A DNA stretch of 64,000 nt from Cloacibacterium sp964530915 (GTDB lineage Bacteria; Bacteroidota; Bacteroidia; Flavobacteriales; Weeksellaceae). Below are positions 7,368 to 16,410 of this stretch, in pieces (within the stretch, counting starts at the first letter, position 1; every line of letters starts with the position of its first letter). A program made the position numbers and the translations under genes. The DNA lies in assembly GCA_964530915.1 (NCBI GenBank), contig CAZHCK010000001.1, forward strand, positions 1 to 64,000, in the 5' to 3' direction. The notes under the pieces are model-generated. The model had not been told where the DNA came from. It saw nothing but the letters and a program-made list of their open reading frames with translations, and ran no database searches.

Positions 7368-7841
7368 ATGTGTTGTGAAATGTTGCGTAAAATAATCAAA
7401 GATATTAAGCCTTGCTGCCTTTCTAATTCTAATGTTGCAGAAGAAAATGGAAAAAAAATAACGTTTTCAAAATTCAAACATAACGAAATTTGTCGACTAA
7501 AATTAGATAAATGTCACATAGATGAAACTAAAAAAAAGTGCGACTACTTATTTTACACTTGCAAAACCAAAGAAATACATTTAGTTGAGTTAAAAGGGAC
7601 AGATGTTGAATATGGATGTTTACAAATAATAGAATCACATAAAAGAATAGCTATTGACATTAAAGAAAATTTTAATGAAAGCGCAAAAGATTATATTATT
7701 GATGATATAAAATTTAAAGGTTATATTGTTTCTTCTTCTGTACCAAAATCAACTGAAATTAGATTCAGAAAATTACAAGAAAAAATTTATAGAGAAAAAA
7801 AAATTTTTATAAAAAAATATCATAATTATTGCTGTGTATAA
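7368..7841 (+). CDS. Putative PD-(D/E)xK-like nuclease, effector partner of the ATPase
   Basis: A 157-residue protein starting 2 bp after the ATPase gene. The segment from residue 58 reads KKCDYLFYTCKTKEIHLVELKG, which fits the core of a PD-(D/E)xK nuclease: Asp59 at the end of one strand, then Glu74-x-Lys76 on the next. A helix containing Gln86 and a further strand (FKGYIVSSS) follow, again as in that fold. The protein is unusually rich in Cys (about ten, including two CC pairs and a final YCCV), which may hint at metal or disulfide sites. The nuclease call is pattern-based and no named family is recognised. Confidence 0.55.
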   Translation: MCCEMLRKIIKDIKPCCLSNSNVAEENGKKITFSKFKHNEICRLKLDKCHIDETKKKCDYLFYTCKTKEIHLVELKGTDVEYGCLQIIESHKRIAIDIKENFNESAKDYIIDDIKFKGYIVSSSVPKSTEIRFRKLQEKIYREKKIFIKKYHNYCCV

Positions 7842-7917
7842 TTCTTATTGTTTTGCATTTGTATATTTTTAATTTAACCTTCCCCAAAAATTCCCATCAA
7901 AGAGCTAAAACCAGCTT

Positions 7918-8991
7918 ATGAAAATTTTGAAATTTCTACCTCTTTTAGTGTTACTCCCGTTTTTGAGTTGCAGCAGTAATGAAGATGAACCTACGCCAAC
8001 TCCCGCAGAAACGATGTATTTCCCTAATAATACAGACAACAATTGGGAAACCAAATCTATTGCCAGTCTCGGTTGGAATCAAAGCGCAGTGCAACCGCTT
8101 AAAGATTTTTTGGCAGAAAAACATTCTAAATCTTTTATGATTTTGGTAAACGGTAGAATTGTGATGGAAGAATATTTCAACGGGCATTCTGCTACCGCAA
8201 CTTGGCCATGGAACAGCGCTGGAAAAACGTTGGTTTCTACTACCACAGGAATTGCACAACAAGAAGGTTTACTGAACATCAACAATAAAGTTTCTCAATA
8301 TTTAGGAAACGGCTGGACTAGCGAACCTCTGGAAAAAGAAAACCTCATCACGCCAAGACATTTACTTACCATGACTTCGGGCTTAAATGACGAAAGCAAT
8401 TGGGTAATCAAATCTAACCTCACGTATTTGGCAGATGCAGGAACGAGATGGTCTTACAGCAATGTTTTTCAGAAATTAATAGATGTAGTTGCCGCTTCTA
8501 GCAACCAAACTTTTGAGAATTATTTTAATGCCAAACTGAAAAATAAAATCGGGATGGATGGTTTCTGGAATTTCGGGACTATTTTCACCATTTATCATAG
8601 CAATACCAGAAGTATGGCGAGATTTGGACTGCTTTTCCTGAACAAAGGAAAATGGAAAAATGAACAAATCATCAATGAAACTTATCTGAACGAAGCCATT
8701 TCTACTTCTCAAGATATCAATCCTTCTTACGGTTATCTTTGGTGGCTCAATGGAAAATCCAAATATATGGTTCCAGGTTCGCAAACGGTTTATCCCACTG
8801 CTTTAGTTCCTAATGCTCCTGCAGATATGTATGCAGCAATGGGCGCTGAAGATCAAAGAATTTACGTAATTCCTAGTAAAAATATGTTGGTCATCAGAAT
8901 GGGTGATGCTTCGGATCCACAGAATCCTAATTTCGCATTGTCTGGTTTTGATGCAGCACTTTGGGATAAAATCAATGCGATGATAAAATAG
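7918..8991 (+). CDS. Serine hydrolase lipoprotein (beta-lactamase/class C-like)
   Basis: A 357-residue protein of the serine beta-lactamase/PBP4*-type hydrolase fold. The N-terminus is a lipoprotein signal with lipobox LPFLSC (Cys18). The acidic stretch right after the Cys (SSNEDE) resembles the flavobacterial signal for export to the cell surface. Catalytic motifs are S100-A-G-K103 and Y180-S-N182; the third motif is not a clean KTG. Members of this family cleave amide or ester bonds, often in D-amino-acid peptides, but substrates vary widely. It stands alone, and its stop codon lies inside a TAGAT-type repeat. Confidence 0.8.
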   Translation: MKILKFLPLLVLLPFLSCSSNEDEPTPTPAETMYFPNNTDNNWETKSIASLGWNQSAVQPLKDFLAEKHSKSFMILVNGRIVMEEYFNGHSATATWPWNSAGKTLVSTTTGIAQQEGLLNINNKVSQYLGNGWTSEPLEKENLITPRHLLTMTSGLNDESNWVIKSNLTYLADAGTRWSYSNVFQKLIDVVAASSNQTFENYFNAKLKNKIGMDGFWNFGTIFTIYHSNTRSMARFGLLFLNKGKWKNEQIINETYLNEAISTSQDINPSYGYLWWLNGKSKYMVPGSQTVYPTALVPNAPADMYAAMGAEDQRIYVIPSKNMLVIRMGDASDPQNPNFALSGFDAALWDKINAMIK

Positions 8992-9360
8992 ATGCTAGAT
9001 TCTAGATGTTAGATACTAGATTTTTCTAATTTAAAACGCAAAGATTTTTAACAAATTTTTCATGCTTTAAGTGAGCAAAGTTGACGAATAAATTCGTTTT
9101 TAAGCTTTCGCTTTTTCAATTCGCTTGCGAATTTTAGCTTTGCTTTCTTATTAAATATTAGTTTTTATTATTCAGAATCTTTGCGTTTTAAAAACATTAA
9201 GCATTGACGATTTTCGCAAAATTACTTCACTCAAAATATTATATAAAAAAATTCAAAATTTACTTTCTTTGAACAGAGGAAAATAAATTTTGAATTTTTG
9301 TTTTATGCGAACTTTTGAGATTCTCACCTCTTATGTCTTGTATCTAGTATCTAGTATCTA
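8989..9360. repeat. Pair of inverted TAGAT/ATCTA arrays at two convergent stop codons
   Basis: Short units of the form TAGATnnTAGA run from 8989 to 9020, and the reverse complement (TATCTAGTATCTAGTATCTA) occupies 9341-9360. The first array contains the stop codon of the serine hydrolase gene and the second that of the DUF1684 gene, so both genes end in the repeat. The element at 9031-9191 lies between them. The remaining bases 9192-9340 are AT-rich and hold no gene I can see. Confidence 0.6.
9031..9191. mobile_element. MITE-like element, copy 1, with 16-bp terminal inverted repeats
   Basis: The element begins with TTAAAACGCAAAGATT and ends with its exact reverse complement (9176-9191). Inside is a second palindromic part around AATAAATTCG...CGAATT with AGCAAAG/CTTTGCT arms. 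It codes for nothing. A second, more diverged copy is at 41853-42010. This size and form fit a non-autonomous mobile element; no transposase is in the window. Confidence 0.65.
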
Positions 9361-10002
9361 ATGCTCAAACCAAATATCTTGGTATTTCACACCTGCTTCG
9401 ATTGGTAATTGCAACCAGTTATTCTGAGGAACAATTGGGCAACTGTAATCGGTAGCGTTATAAGCACAAAAAGGATGATAAGCTTTATTGAAATCAATAA
9501 TCAATTCATCATTTTGAGGAATTCTTAAGTCCAAATATCTTCCGCCACCATACGTATCTTTACCGTTGGTTTCATCTTTGAAAGGCAAGAACAAATAATC
9601 CTGATATTCTGGGTCATCTAACAAAGCTAAACTTTGATAAACCGTCAAAACTTGTTCTACTCCATTCAGCGTGAAATAGGCTTTCCCGAATTCTCTGTAT
9701 TTTTTGGTTCTTCCAGACGAAGTAGGAATTTCAAAAGGAACCGCGTTTTCAGTTTTTACCAATTTCGCTTTTACACGATAGGTTAAATCGATAGGAAAAA
9801 ACGGATGAGATTTGAATTTCTTGAAATTAGAACCACGCAAAGGCGTTTCTTCTTCTGTTTTGTATTCTCGATTGAGTTCTTTTTGGAACGTTTCGATTTC
9901 TAAAATTTCTGCTGGAAATTGTTTTTTGTCGGTTTTATTTTTAAGACCTTGACCAAAGGCAAAACTTGAAACTAGGAGTAAAAGTAGGTAAATCTTCTTC
10001 AT
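9358..10002 (-). CDS. DUF1684 domain secreted protein
   Basis: A 214-residue protein with a cleavable signal peptide (MKKIYLLLLLVSSFAFGQ). The body carries the DUF1684 signature: ETNGKDTYGGGRYLDL, DFNKAYHPFCAYNATDYSCPIVPQNN and a final PIEAGVKY. The three conserved Cys and the HPFCAYN block are typical of the family, whose biochemical role is not established. Its start codon directly abuts the stop of the upstream gene, so the two form an operon. The stop lies in the ATCTA repeat. Confidence 0.85.
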   Translation of the reverse strand: MKKIYLLLLLVSSFAFGQGLKNKTDKKQFPAEILEIETFQKELNREYKTEEETPLRGSNFKKFKSHPFFPIDLTYRVKAKLVKTENAVPFEIPTSSGRTKKYREFGKAYFTLNGVEQVLTVYQSLALLDDPEYQDYLFLPFKDETNGKDTYGGGRYLDLRIPQNDELIIDFNKAYHPFCAYNATDYSCPIVPQNNWLQLPIEAGVKYQDIWFEH

Positions 10003-10392
10003 TTAAATTAATTTTATAGTATAAACATCGCTTTCATTTCTATCAATATCGGTAACCAGAAAACCTCCTTCCTGCGGAATCTCTTCTACAAAATCAAAGA
10101 TTTTACAATCCTTAGGCAATCCAGAAAAAATTAGGGTAAACCAATATTCTTTCACAGGCGGAACTTCCGTCCAATAAGGAAACATCGAGATATTTTCCCA
10201 GAATAAAAGTTGGCTTCTGTGCCCCGTGAATTTATCCACCAAGAACGTGGTGCGCCAAATTCTTACGAGATTTCCAATCAAATAATTATTCTGAAAACCA
10301 CAATGCACGATAACTTGTTTCTCTTGCTCGAATTTCGTGTCGAGTTGTGAGAGCAATTCTGGAGCAATATTGGGTTTGATAATGGTAGCCAT
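10003..10392 (-). CDS. Conserved hypothetical cytosolic protein, 129 residues
   Basis: No signal peptide or membrane segment is present. The middle has an SH3/Sm-like strand pattern (VIVHCGFQNNYLIGNLVRIWRTTFLVDKFTG) followed by LLFWENISMFPYWTEVPP, and the family is otherwise unknown to me. It is transcribed with the DUF1684 gene, whose ATG follows its stop codon without a gap. The start at 10392 is the first ATG after an AT-rich leader. Confidence 0.65.
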   Translation of the reverse strand: MATIIKPNIAPELLSQLDTKFEQEKQVIVHCGFQNNYLIGNLVRIWRTTFLVDKFTGHRSQLLFWENISMFPYWTEVPPVKEYWFTLIFSGLPKDCKIFDFVEEIPQEGGFLVTDIDRNESDVYTIKLI

Positions 10393-10463
10393 TGATAAAA
10401 ATTCAACGGCACAAGTTAAGAATTTTTAGAAAATAAATGGAGGTTATCTTCCTCAAAATTTCA

Positions 10464-11885
10464 TTAACATTCTGCCACGTTCACGGCAACAGCTAAACCA
10501 CCTTCAGAAGTTTCTTTGTACTTAGAATTCATGTCAAGAGCGGTTTCCCACATAGATTTAATCACATCATCCAGAGTAACTCTGGCTTTAGAAGGATCAC
10601 TTTCTAGCGCGATGTGACAAGCAGTAATCGCTTTCATCGCGCCCATAGAATTTCTCTCAATACACGGAATCTGAACCAACCCGCCAATTGGGTCGCAAGT
10701 CAAACCAAGGTGATGTTCCATCGCAATTTCTGCCGCCATCATTACTTGAGCTGGAGTTCCGCCCGAAATTTCTGTCAAACCAGCTGCCGCCATCGCCGAA
10801 GAAACACCGATTTCTGCTTGGCAACCTCCCATCGCTGCAGAAATGGTTGCATTTTTCTTGAAAAGCGTACCGATTTCTCCCGCTACTAAAATAAATCTGA
10901 TGATATCTTTTTCTGAGTTGAATTCTGTAAAAGTTTGAGAATACATGAGCACCGCAGGAATTACACCACTCGCTCCGTTAGTTGGCGCCGTGATAATTCT
11001 ACCAAAACTGGCATTTTCTTCGTTTACTGCCAATGCAAAACAAGAAATCCAACGGGTAATTTGATTGAAATCTTTTGGAGAATTTTTTACCGCAGCAAAC
11101 CATTCGTTTATATTTTTGTAAATAACGTCCTCGCCTAATAATTTTCGATTGAAATCTGCAGCTCTTCTCGTTACATTAAGTCCACCCGGTAAAACCCCTT
11201 CTTTATTAACACCTTTGTAAATGCATTCTTTTATTTGTTGCCAAATGTAAAGCGCTTCACTTCTAGTTTCTTCTTTGGTTCTCCAAGCTTCTTCATTGAT
11301 GTACACTAAATCAGAAAGTCTTGCAACGCCTAATTTTTCACAATATTTGGAAATATCTTCGCCTTTATGACAAGGATAAGGTGTTCTAATACAGTGACTT
11401 TCTATAGAATTATCTTCTTGCGTCGCTACAAAACCGCCACCTACAGAATAGTAGTCTTTTTCTAAAATTTCGCCGTTATTAAAAACCGCTTTGAAAATCA
11501 TTCCATTTGGGTGAAAATCTAAAGATTTTTGCATATTGAGCACCAAATGTTTTCCATAAATAAAAGGAATTTCTTTTTCAGCACCTAAAATCAATTTTCC
11601 AGAATTTTTGATTTCGGCAATTTTAGCATCTATTTTATCGGTATCTATTTTTTTAAAATTTTCGCCGCTTAAACCGAGCATTCCGGCAATATCTGTTCCG
11701 TGACCGATTCCTGTTTTGGCAAGCGAACCAAAAAACTCTACATACACTTCTGCCACCTCTGAAATCTGGTGATTTCTTCTGATTTCGCTCAGAAACATTT
11801 CCGCTGCATTCCAAGGTCCCATCGTATGAGACGAAGACGGCCCAATTCCTACTTTTATGATTTCAAAAACCGAAATACTCTCCAT
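10464..11885 (-). CDS. sdaA: L-serine ammonia-lyase, iron-sulfur type, single chain
   Basis: A 473-residue enzyme that deaminates L-serine to pyruvate with a [4Fe-4S] cluster. The N-terminal beta domain opens with IGPSSSHTMGPWNAA, and the alpha domain contains APTNGASGVIPAVL and GGCQAEIGVSSAMAAAGL. Cluster Cys are visible in LTCDPIGGLVQIPCIERN. The protein ends exactly in a Cys (VAEC), matching the tail Cys that in studied enzymes enters the active site and caps the cluster until substrate displaces it. A promoter element lies upstream at 11911-11918. It is separate from its neighbours. Confidence 0.93.
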   Translation of the reverse strand: MESISVFEIIKVGIGPSSSHTMGPWNAAEMFLSEIRRNHQISEVAEVYVEFFGSLAKTGIGHGTDIAGMLGLSGENFKKIDTDKIDAKIAEIKNSGKLILGAEKEIPFIYGKHLVLNMQKSLDFHPNGMIFKAVFNNGEILEKDYYSVGGGFVATQEDNSIESHCIRTPYPCHKGEDISKYCEKLGVARLSDLVYINEEAWRTKEETRSEALYIWQQIKECIYKGVNKEGVLPGGLNVTRRAADFNRKLLGEDVIYKNINEWFAAVKNSPKDFNQITRWISCFALAVNEENASFGRIITAPTNGASGVIPAVLMYSQTFTEFNSEKDIIRFILVAGEIGTLFKKNATISAAMGGCQAEIGVSSAMAAAGLTEISGGTPAQVMMAAEIAMEHHLGLTCDPIGGLVQIPCIERNSMGAMKAITACHIALESDPSKARVTLDDVIKSMWETALDMNSKYKETSEGGLAVAVNVAEC

Positions 11886-11910
11886 ATTGATTATTGATAA
11901 ATGATTTTTA

Positions 11911-11918
11911 CAAAGATA
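11911..11918 (-). promoter_or_regulatory. Promoter -7 element of sdaA
   Basis: The minus strand reads TATCTTTG, 26 bp before the sdaA start. Confidence 0.6.
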
Positions 11919-12043
11919 AAATTATTAGGCAAACCATAAAAAATTATTCATCCTTAAAATTTTGAAAATACACCTCCAAATTTTGTAACAGATAAGACAC
12001 TTATTCTCAATTAATTTGCTCTTAAAAAAACAACTCATTTCCT

Positions 12044-13714
12044 ATGAATATCATTCCCGAAAATCTAAAAAAATACCAGAAATTCATTTCTTTGGTACTC
12101 AAATATAGAAACAGCGATATTTTATCGGCTGCTTCAGACAAAGCGCTTGATGAATTGGCAGAAGACCAAGAACTTTCTGAAGAATCTAATCGCTATACTT
12201 CGCCAGAAGAATTGGTAGAAGACCTTAAAAATATGGGGCCGACTTATGTAAAAATCGGGCAAACCCTTTCTACAAGACCAGATTTATTGCCAGAACCTTA
12301 TTTATTGGCATTGGCTTCTCTACAAGATGATGTAGAGGAAATTCCGTATTCTAAAATTCAAAAAATGGTGGAAGAGGAATTGGGAACGAAAATATCCAAA
12401 GCTTTTTTGAGTTTTGACACCCAACCTTTGGCTTCGGCAAGTATTGGGCAGGTTCACAAAGCAGTTTTGCGCTCTGGAAAAGAAGTAGCGGTGAAAATTC
12501 AAAGACCGGGAATTCGTAAAAACTTCATCGAAGATTTAGACACTTTGAAAGAATTATCAGATCTTGCTGTAAAACATTCTAAAATTGCCAAAAAATACGG
12601 AATAGACGATGTTCTAGATGAGATGAGACACATCCTTATTCACGAGTTGGATTATAGTAGAGAAGCTCAAAATCTGATTGCTCTGGGCAAAAATCTAGAA
12701 AAATTTGAGCATATTGTGATTCCTCAACCTGTTTTAGACTACTCTACTTCTAAAATTCTGACAATGGATTTTGTAGAAGGTCAAAAAATCACTTCCGTTC
12801 ATGGAATTCAAAAAACGGAAACCGATTTTTCGGTGCTCATTGATGAATTGGTAGAAGCTTATCTTCAACAGATTATTTTTGATGGTTTTGCACATGCAGA
12901 TCCGCATCCTGGAAATGTACACCTAACCAAAGACCGAAAAATTGCTTTGATGGATTTAGGAATGGTGGCGAAATTCAGTCCGAATTTGCAAGAACAAATC
13001 TTGAAATTGCTCATTGCCATTAGCAAATACAATGGCGAAGAAGTTTCTAAAATACTTCTAGAAATTAGTCAAGATGAAAAAAACGCAGATATTATCGGTT
13101 TCAAAAAAGAAATCAACCGAATCGTTCTAGATTCTCAGAACAGAAATGCCGCAGAAATGCAAACGGGGAAAATGCTCATCAGAATGAATAAAATTGCCGC
13201 AGAAAAAGGAATCAGAATTGCGGTAGAACTGAATATTCTTGGTAAAATTTTATTGAATTTAGACCAAATCGTAGCCGTTCTCGCTCCTCAATATGATTTG
13301 GCTGAAAGTATGAAGCAGATTTTGGAGAAAATGATGGTCAAAAAAATGGCTCACGAAGCCCAACCAGAAAATTTCTTTGCTCAATTGATAGAAACCAAAA
13401 AATTAGCCGAAAATCTTCCGGAAAGACTCAATAAAATCACCGAAAACTTAGCTCAGAATCAGTTTGAGCTCAAAATAGATGCTTTAGACGAAGAACGATT
13501 TACCGATGCCTTCCAAAAAGTAGCCAATAGAATTTCTATTGCACTCATTATTGCTGCATTAATCATTGGCTCATCTCTATTGATGAGGGTTCCTAATTTT
13601 CAAATTTTTGGAATTTCGATAGCGATGTTTTTCTTCATCATTGCATCGGTTTTTGGATTATGGCTCGCTTATAAAATGGTCATGAAAGACGAAGATTTTA
13701 AAAGGAAAAAATAA
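12044..13714 (+). CDS. UbiB/AarF/ABC1 family atypical kinase-like protein
   Basis: A 556-residue membrane-associated member of the UbiB (ABC1/ADCK) family, linked in other bacteria to quinone biosynthesis or lipid handling. The KxGQ motif is seen as YVKIGQTLSTRPDLLP (about residue 68), then the Ala-rich loop (PLASASIGQVHKAVL), the ion-pair Lys in VAVKIQRPG, the catalytic-loop HADPHPGNV and metal-binding MDLGMVAKF. Two hydrophobic segments close the protein (about 495-515 and 520-540). The ubiquinone-type name is not fitting because this phylum makes menaquinone. The gene is followed by its own terminator. Confidence 0.9.
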   Translation: MNIIPENLKKYQKFISLVLKYRNSDILSAASDKALDELAEDQELSEESNRYTSPEELVEDLKNMGPTYVKIGQTLSTRPDLLPEPYLLALASLQDDVEEIPYSKIQKMVEEELGTKISKAFLSFDTQPLASASIGQVHKAVLRSGKEVAVKIQRPGIRKNFIEDLDTLKELSDLAVKHSKIAKKYGIDDVLDEMRHILIHELDYSREAQNLIALGKNLEKFEHIVIPQPVLDYSTSKILTMDFVEGQKITSVHGIQKTETDFSVLIDELVEAYLQQIIFDGFAHADPHPGNVHLTKDRKIALMDLGMVAKFSPNLQEQILKLLIAISKYNGEEVSKILLEISQDEKNADIIGFKKEINRIVLDSQNRNAAEMQTGKMLIRMNKIAAEKGIRIAVELNILGKILLNLDQIVAVLAPQYDLAESMKQILEKMMVKKMAHEAQPENFFAQLIETKKLAENLPERLNKITENLAQNQFELKIDALDEERFTDAFQKVANRISIALIIAALIIGSSLLMRVPNFQIFGISIAMFFFIIASVFGLWLAYKMVMKDEDFKRKK

Positions 13715-13749
13715 TCACCAAAAAAACAAGTCGCAAAATAAAAAGTTTT

Positions 13750-13782
13750 CCGCTGTCATAAAAAATGACCGCGGTTTTTGTT
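13750..13782 (+). terminator. Rho-independent terminator after the UbiB gene
   Basis: CCGCTGTCAT and ATGACCGCGG pair over a 5-nt loop with one G-T pair, followed by TTTTTGTTTG. Confidence 0.8.
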
Positions 13783-13832
13783 TGTTATCAAATAATTAAC
13801 AGGAATTTTAAGGATAAATCAAGAAATTTCAG

Positions 13833-13840
13833 TAAATTTG
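13833..13840 (+). promoter_or_regulatory. Promoter -7 element of the mlaEFD operon
   Basis: TAAATTTG lies 20 bp before ATG 13853. The next in-frame ATG at 13862 is an alternative start for mlaE. Confidence 0.55.
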
Positions 13841-13852
13841 ATAGAAGCTTAA

Positions 13853-14641
13853 ATGTTTATTATGAAAGTTTTTTATCAAATAGTACAATCTTTAAAAAAC
13901 TTCATCGTAGAGATAGGCGAAATGAGCTATTTCAGCATAAGATTTTTAAAAGAATTTTATAAAAAACCTTATGAATTTCAAGAATTCCTGAAACAATGTT
14001 ACAGCATTGGTAACCGCTCACTTTTTCTAGTTTCTGTTACGGGATTTATCATCGGTTTAGTATTCACGTTACAAACCCGTCCTACTTTAATGGAATTTGG
14101 GGCTGTTTCTTGGATGCCTTCTATGGTGAGTATTTCCATTATTAGAGAAATTGGGCCGATTATTACTGGGCTGATTTGTGCAGGGAAAATAGGCTCTGGA
14201 ATAGGTGCAGAAATAGGTTCTATGCGTGTAACCGAACAAATAGACGCTATGGAAGTTTCGGGAACCAATCCTTTTAAATATTTGGTAGTAACTAGAATTC
14301 TTGCGACGACTGCTATGTTACCAATTTTGGTTTTTTACAGTGATTTCATCGCAATTTTCGGGTCTTATTTGGTAGAAAATTTAAAAGGTGATGTTTCTTT
14401 TTTACAATATTTCAATCAAGTTTTTGACAATATAGAATTTAGTGATTTGCTTCCTGCAACCATCAAGACTTTTTTCTTTGGTTTTGCCATAGGAATGGTA
14501 GGTTGTTTCAAAGGATACCAATGTAAATCAGGAACACGAGGTGTAGGAATTGCCGCCAATTCTGCGGTAGTTTACTCCTCTATGTTATTGTTTGTTATCG
14601 ATTTTATCGCTGTATTGATTACCAATATTTTTATAGAATAA
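13853..14641 (+). CDS. mlaE: MlaE-type ABC transporter permease
   Basis: A 262-residue inner-membrane permease of the MlaE family, part of the ABC/MCE system that moves phospholipids between the inner and outer membranes. It has the family's long central helices and the conserved GLVFTLQTRPTLMEFGA and GPIITGLICAGKIGSGIGAEIGSMRVTEQIDAMEV block, followed by NPFKYLVVTRILA. It is the first gene of a three-gene operon; mlaF starts 1 bp after its stop. Start choice is between 13853 and 13862. Confidence 0.92.
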   Translation: MFIMKVFYQIVQSLKNFIVEIGEMSYFSIRFLKEFYKKPYEFQEFLKQCYSIGNRSLFLVSVTGFIIGLVFTLQTRPTLMEFGAVSWMPSMVSISIIREIGPIITGLICAGKIGSGIGAEIGSMRVTEQIDAMEVSGTNPFKYLVVTRILATTAMLPILVFYSDFIAIFGSYLVENLKGDVSFLQYFNQVFDNIEFSDLLPATIKTFFFGFAIGMVGCFKGYQCKSGTRGVGIAANSAVVYSSMLLFVIDFIAVLITNIFIE

Positions 14642-14642
14642 G

Positions 14643-15392
14643 ATGAATCCTAATGCTGCACATGAACCGATTATCAAAATTGAAAATCTCTATAAAAAAT
14701 ATGGAGACAACGTAGTTTTGGACGGATTTAACCTTAATCTCTATCAAGGTGAAAATCTAGTGATTATGGGAAAATCTGGTTCTGGAAAATCGGTGATGAT
14801 AAAATGTTTGATTGGCTTAGAAATTCCTGACAGTGGCAGTATAGAAATTATGAGCCAAAAATTAGAGCATCTTTCTCTAAAAGATTTAGATGAAATAAGA
14901 GCCGACATTGGATTTTTATTTCAAGGAAGTGCACTTTATGATTCTATGACGGTGAGAGAAAATCTAGAATTTCCGCTCAGAAGACATATTTCAAAGTTTG
15001 GAAATGTAAAAGATACTTTGCCTTTGGTAGAAGAAGCGCTGCAAAATGTAGGACTCAAAAATGTAATTGATTTAATGCCGAATGAACTTTCCGGTGGTAT
15101 GAAAAGAAGAGTTGCTCTTGCCAGAACGCTTATTCTAAAACCGAAAATTATCATTTATGATGAACCCACCACTGGTTTAGATCCAATTACTTCAAAAGAA
15201 ATTATCTTGCTCATGAAATCGGTGCAAGAAAAATATAAAACCTCATCTATCATCATTACCCATGATGTAGACTGTGCTAGAGTTATTGCTAATAGAATGA
15301 TTTTACTGATTGACGGAAAAAATTATGCAGAAGGAACATTTGGCGAACTTTCCACTTCACAAGACCCAAAAGTAAAAGCATTTTTTAAATAA
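14643..15392 (+). CDS. mlaF: MlaF-type ABC transporter ATP-binding protein
   Basis: A 249-residue ABC ATPase that powers the MlaE permease. Walker A is GKSGSGKS (about 41-48), the signature is LSGGMKRR, Walker B is IIIYDEPTTGLDP and the switch His is in IIITHD. The signature form LSGGMKRRVALAR is the one usual for MlaF. Tight spacing to mlaE (1 bp) and mlaD (13 bp) shows one operon. Confidence 0.93.
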   Translation: MNPNAAHEPIIKIENLYKKYGDNVVLDGFNLNLYQGENLVIMGKSGSGKSVMIKCLIGLEIPDSGSIEIMSQKLEHLSLKDLDEIRADIGFLFQGSALYDSMTVRENLEFPLRRHISKFGNVKDTLPLVEEALQNVGLKNVIDLMPNELSGGMKRRVALARTLILKPKIIIYDEPTTGLDPITSKEIILLMKSVQEKYKTSSIIITHDVDCARVIANRMILLIDGKNYAEGTFGELSTSQDPKVKAFFK

Positions 15393-15405
15393 GTTTTTTA
15401 AAAAC

Positions 15406-16410
15406 ATGGAAAAATCAGTTGCTCAAAAATTAAGACTCGGAATATTTGTTATCCTCGGAACCATCATTTTTATTATGGCTGTTTATTTTATTGGAAACAG
15501 ACAGCAATTTTTTGGTAAAACCGAAACCTTAAAAGCACATTTCGAAAATGTAAATGGCTTGCAAGAAGGAAATAATGTCCGTTTTTCTGGAATTAATGTG
15601 GGCTATGTTAAGAAAATAGAAATCATCAACGATACGCTCATTAATGTAGAAATGAATATTGATAAAAGCGCGATGCAATTCATCAAAAAGAATGCAGTGG
15701 CAAGTATTGCTTCTGATGGTTTGGTAGGAAATATGATTGTCAATATCACACCGAACTCAGAAAATGCTGCTCTTGCAAAATCTGGTGACATTCTAAAAGC
15801 CGAAGAAAGACTTACTACTGAAGATTTGCTCAAAACCCTTAATAAAACCAATAACAATGCTGAACAAATTACGGCTAATATTCTAGAAGTTTCTGAAAAA
15901 ATCAATAACGGAACAGGAACGCTAAGTATGTTACTGAATGACAAAACCTTAAGTCAAGATTTGAAATATGGAATCTCTGACCTTAAAAATAGCATTGCCA
16001 ACATTAAGAAAACCAGCTACGAAACAACTAAAACGATTAATGAAGTGAATAAAATTCTTGCAGGAATTAATGATAAAGAAAACATCGTTGCGGTGCTTAA
16101 AGATTCTGCTGTGGCCAATAAAATGCGAAGAGCACTTACTCATCTCGATGAATCTTCTCAAAATATCAATAAAACCGTAGTTAATCTAAACGAAACCATA
16201 AGCAATGCTAAAAACGGAAAAGGTGCCATCAATTACCTTTCTAACGATGTAAATTTGGTAAAAAACATAGATTCTACAATGAATAATCTGAACCAGGCTA
16301 GTGTTTTACTGAACCAAAATCTGGAAGCGCTGAAACATAATATTTTCTTCAGAGGTTATTTTAAAAAATTGGAAAAGGAGAAACAAAAAGCTCAGAAAAA
16401 CCAAAAATAA
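15406..16410 (+). CDS. mlaD: MCE-domain protein MlaD
   Basis: A 334-residue substrate-binding component. One N-terminal membrane anchor (LGIFVILGTIIFIMAVYFIG, about 10-30) is followed by a single MCE domain (HFENVNGLQEGNNVRFSGINVGYVKKIEI). A long helical, Asn/Thr-rich region then follows, longer than E. coli MlaD (183 residues), with repeated heptad-like AAN..TVVNLN segments that may form a periplasmic tube or stalk. The stop codon directly abuts that of the convergent hydrolase gene, and no terminator separates them. Confidence 0.88.
   Translation: MEKSVAQKLRLGIFVILGTIIFIMAVYFIGNRQQFFGKTETLKAHFENVNGLQEGNNVRFSGINVGYVKKIEIINDTLINVEMNIDKSAMQFIKKNAVASIASDGLVGNMIVNITPNSENAALAKSGDILKAEERLTTEDLLKTLNKTNNNAEQITANILEVSEKINNGTGTLSMLLNDKTLSQDLKYGISDLKNSIANIKKTSYETTKTINEVNKILAGINDKENIVAVLKDSAVANKMRRALTHLDESSQNINKTVVNLNETISNAKNGKGAINYLSNDVNLVKNIDSTMNNLNQASVLLNQNLEALKHNIFFRGYFKKLEKEKQKAQKNQK

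Noticed and set aside
7223..7477. Minus-strand frame across the ATPase-nuclease junction
   Set aside because: It is antisense to both genes and has no recognisable features.
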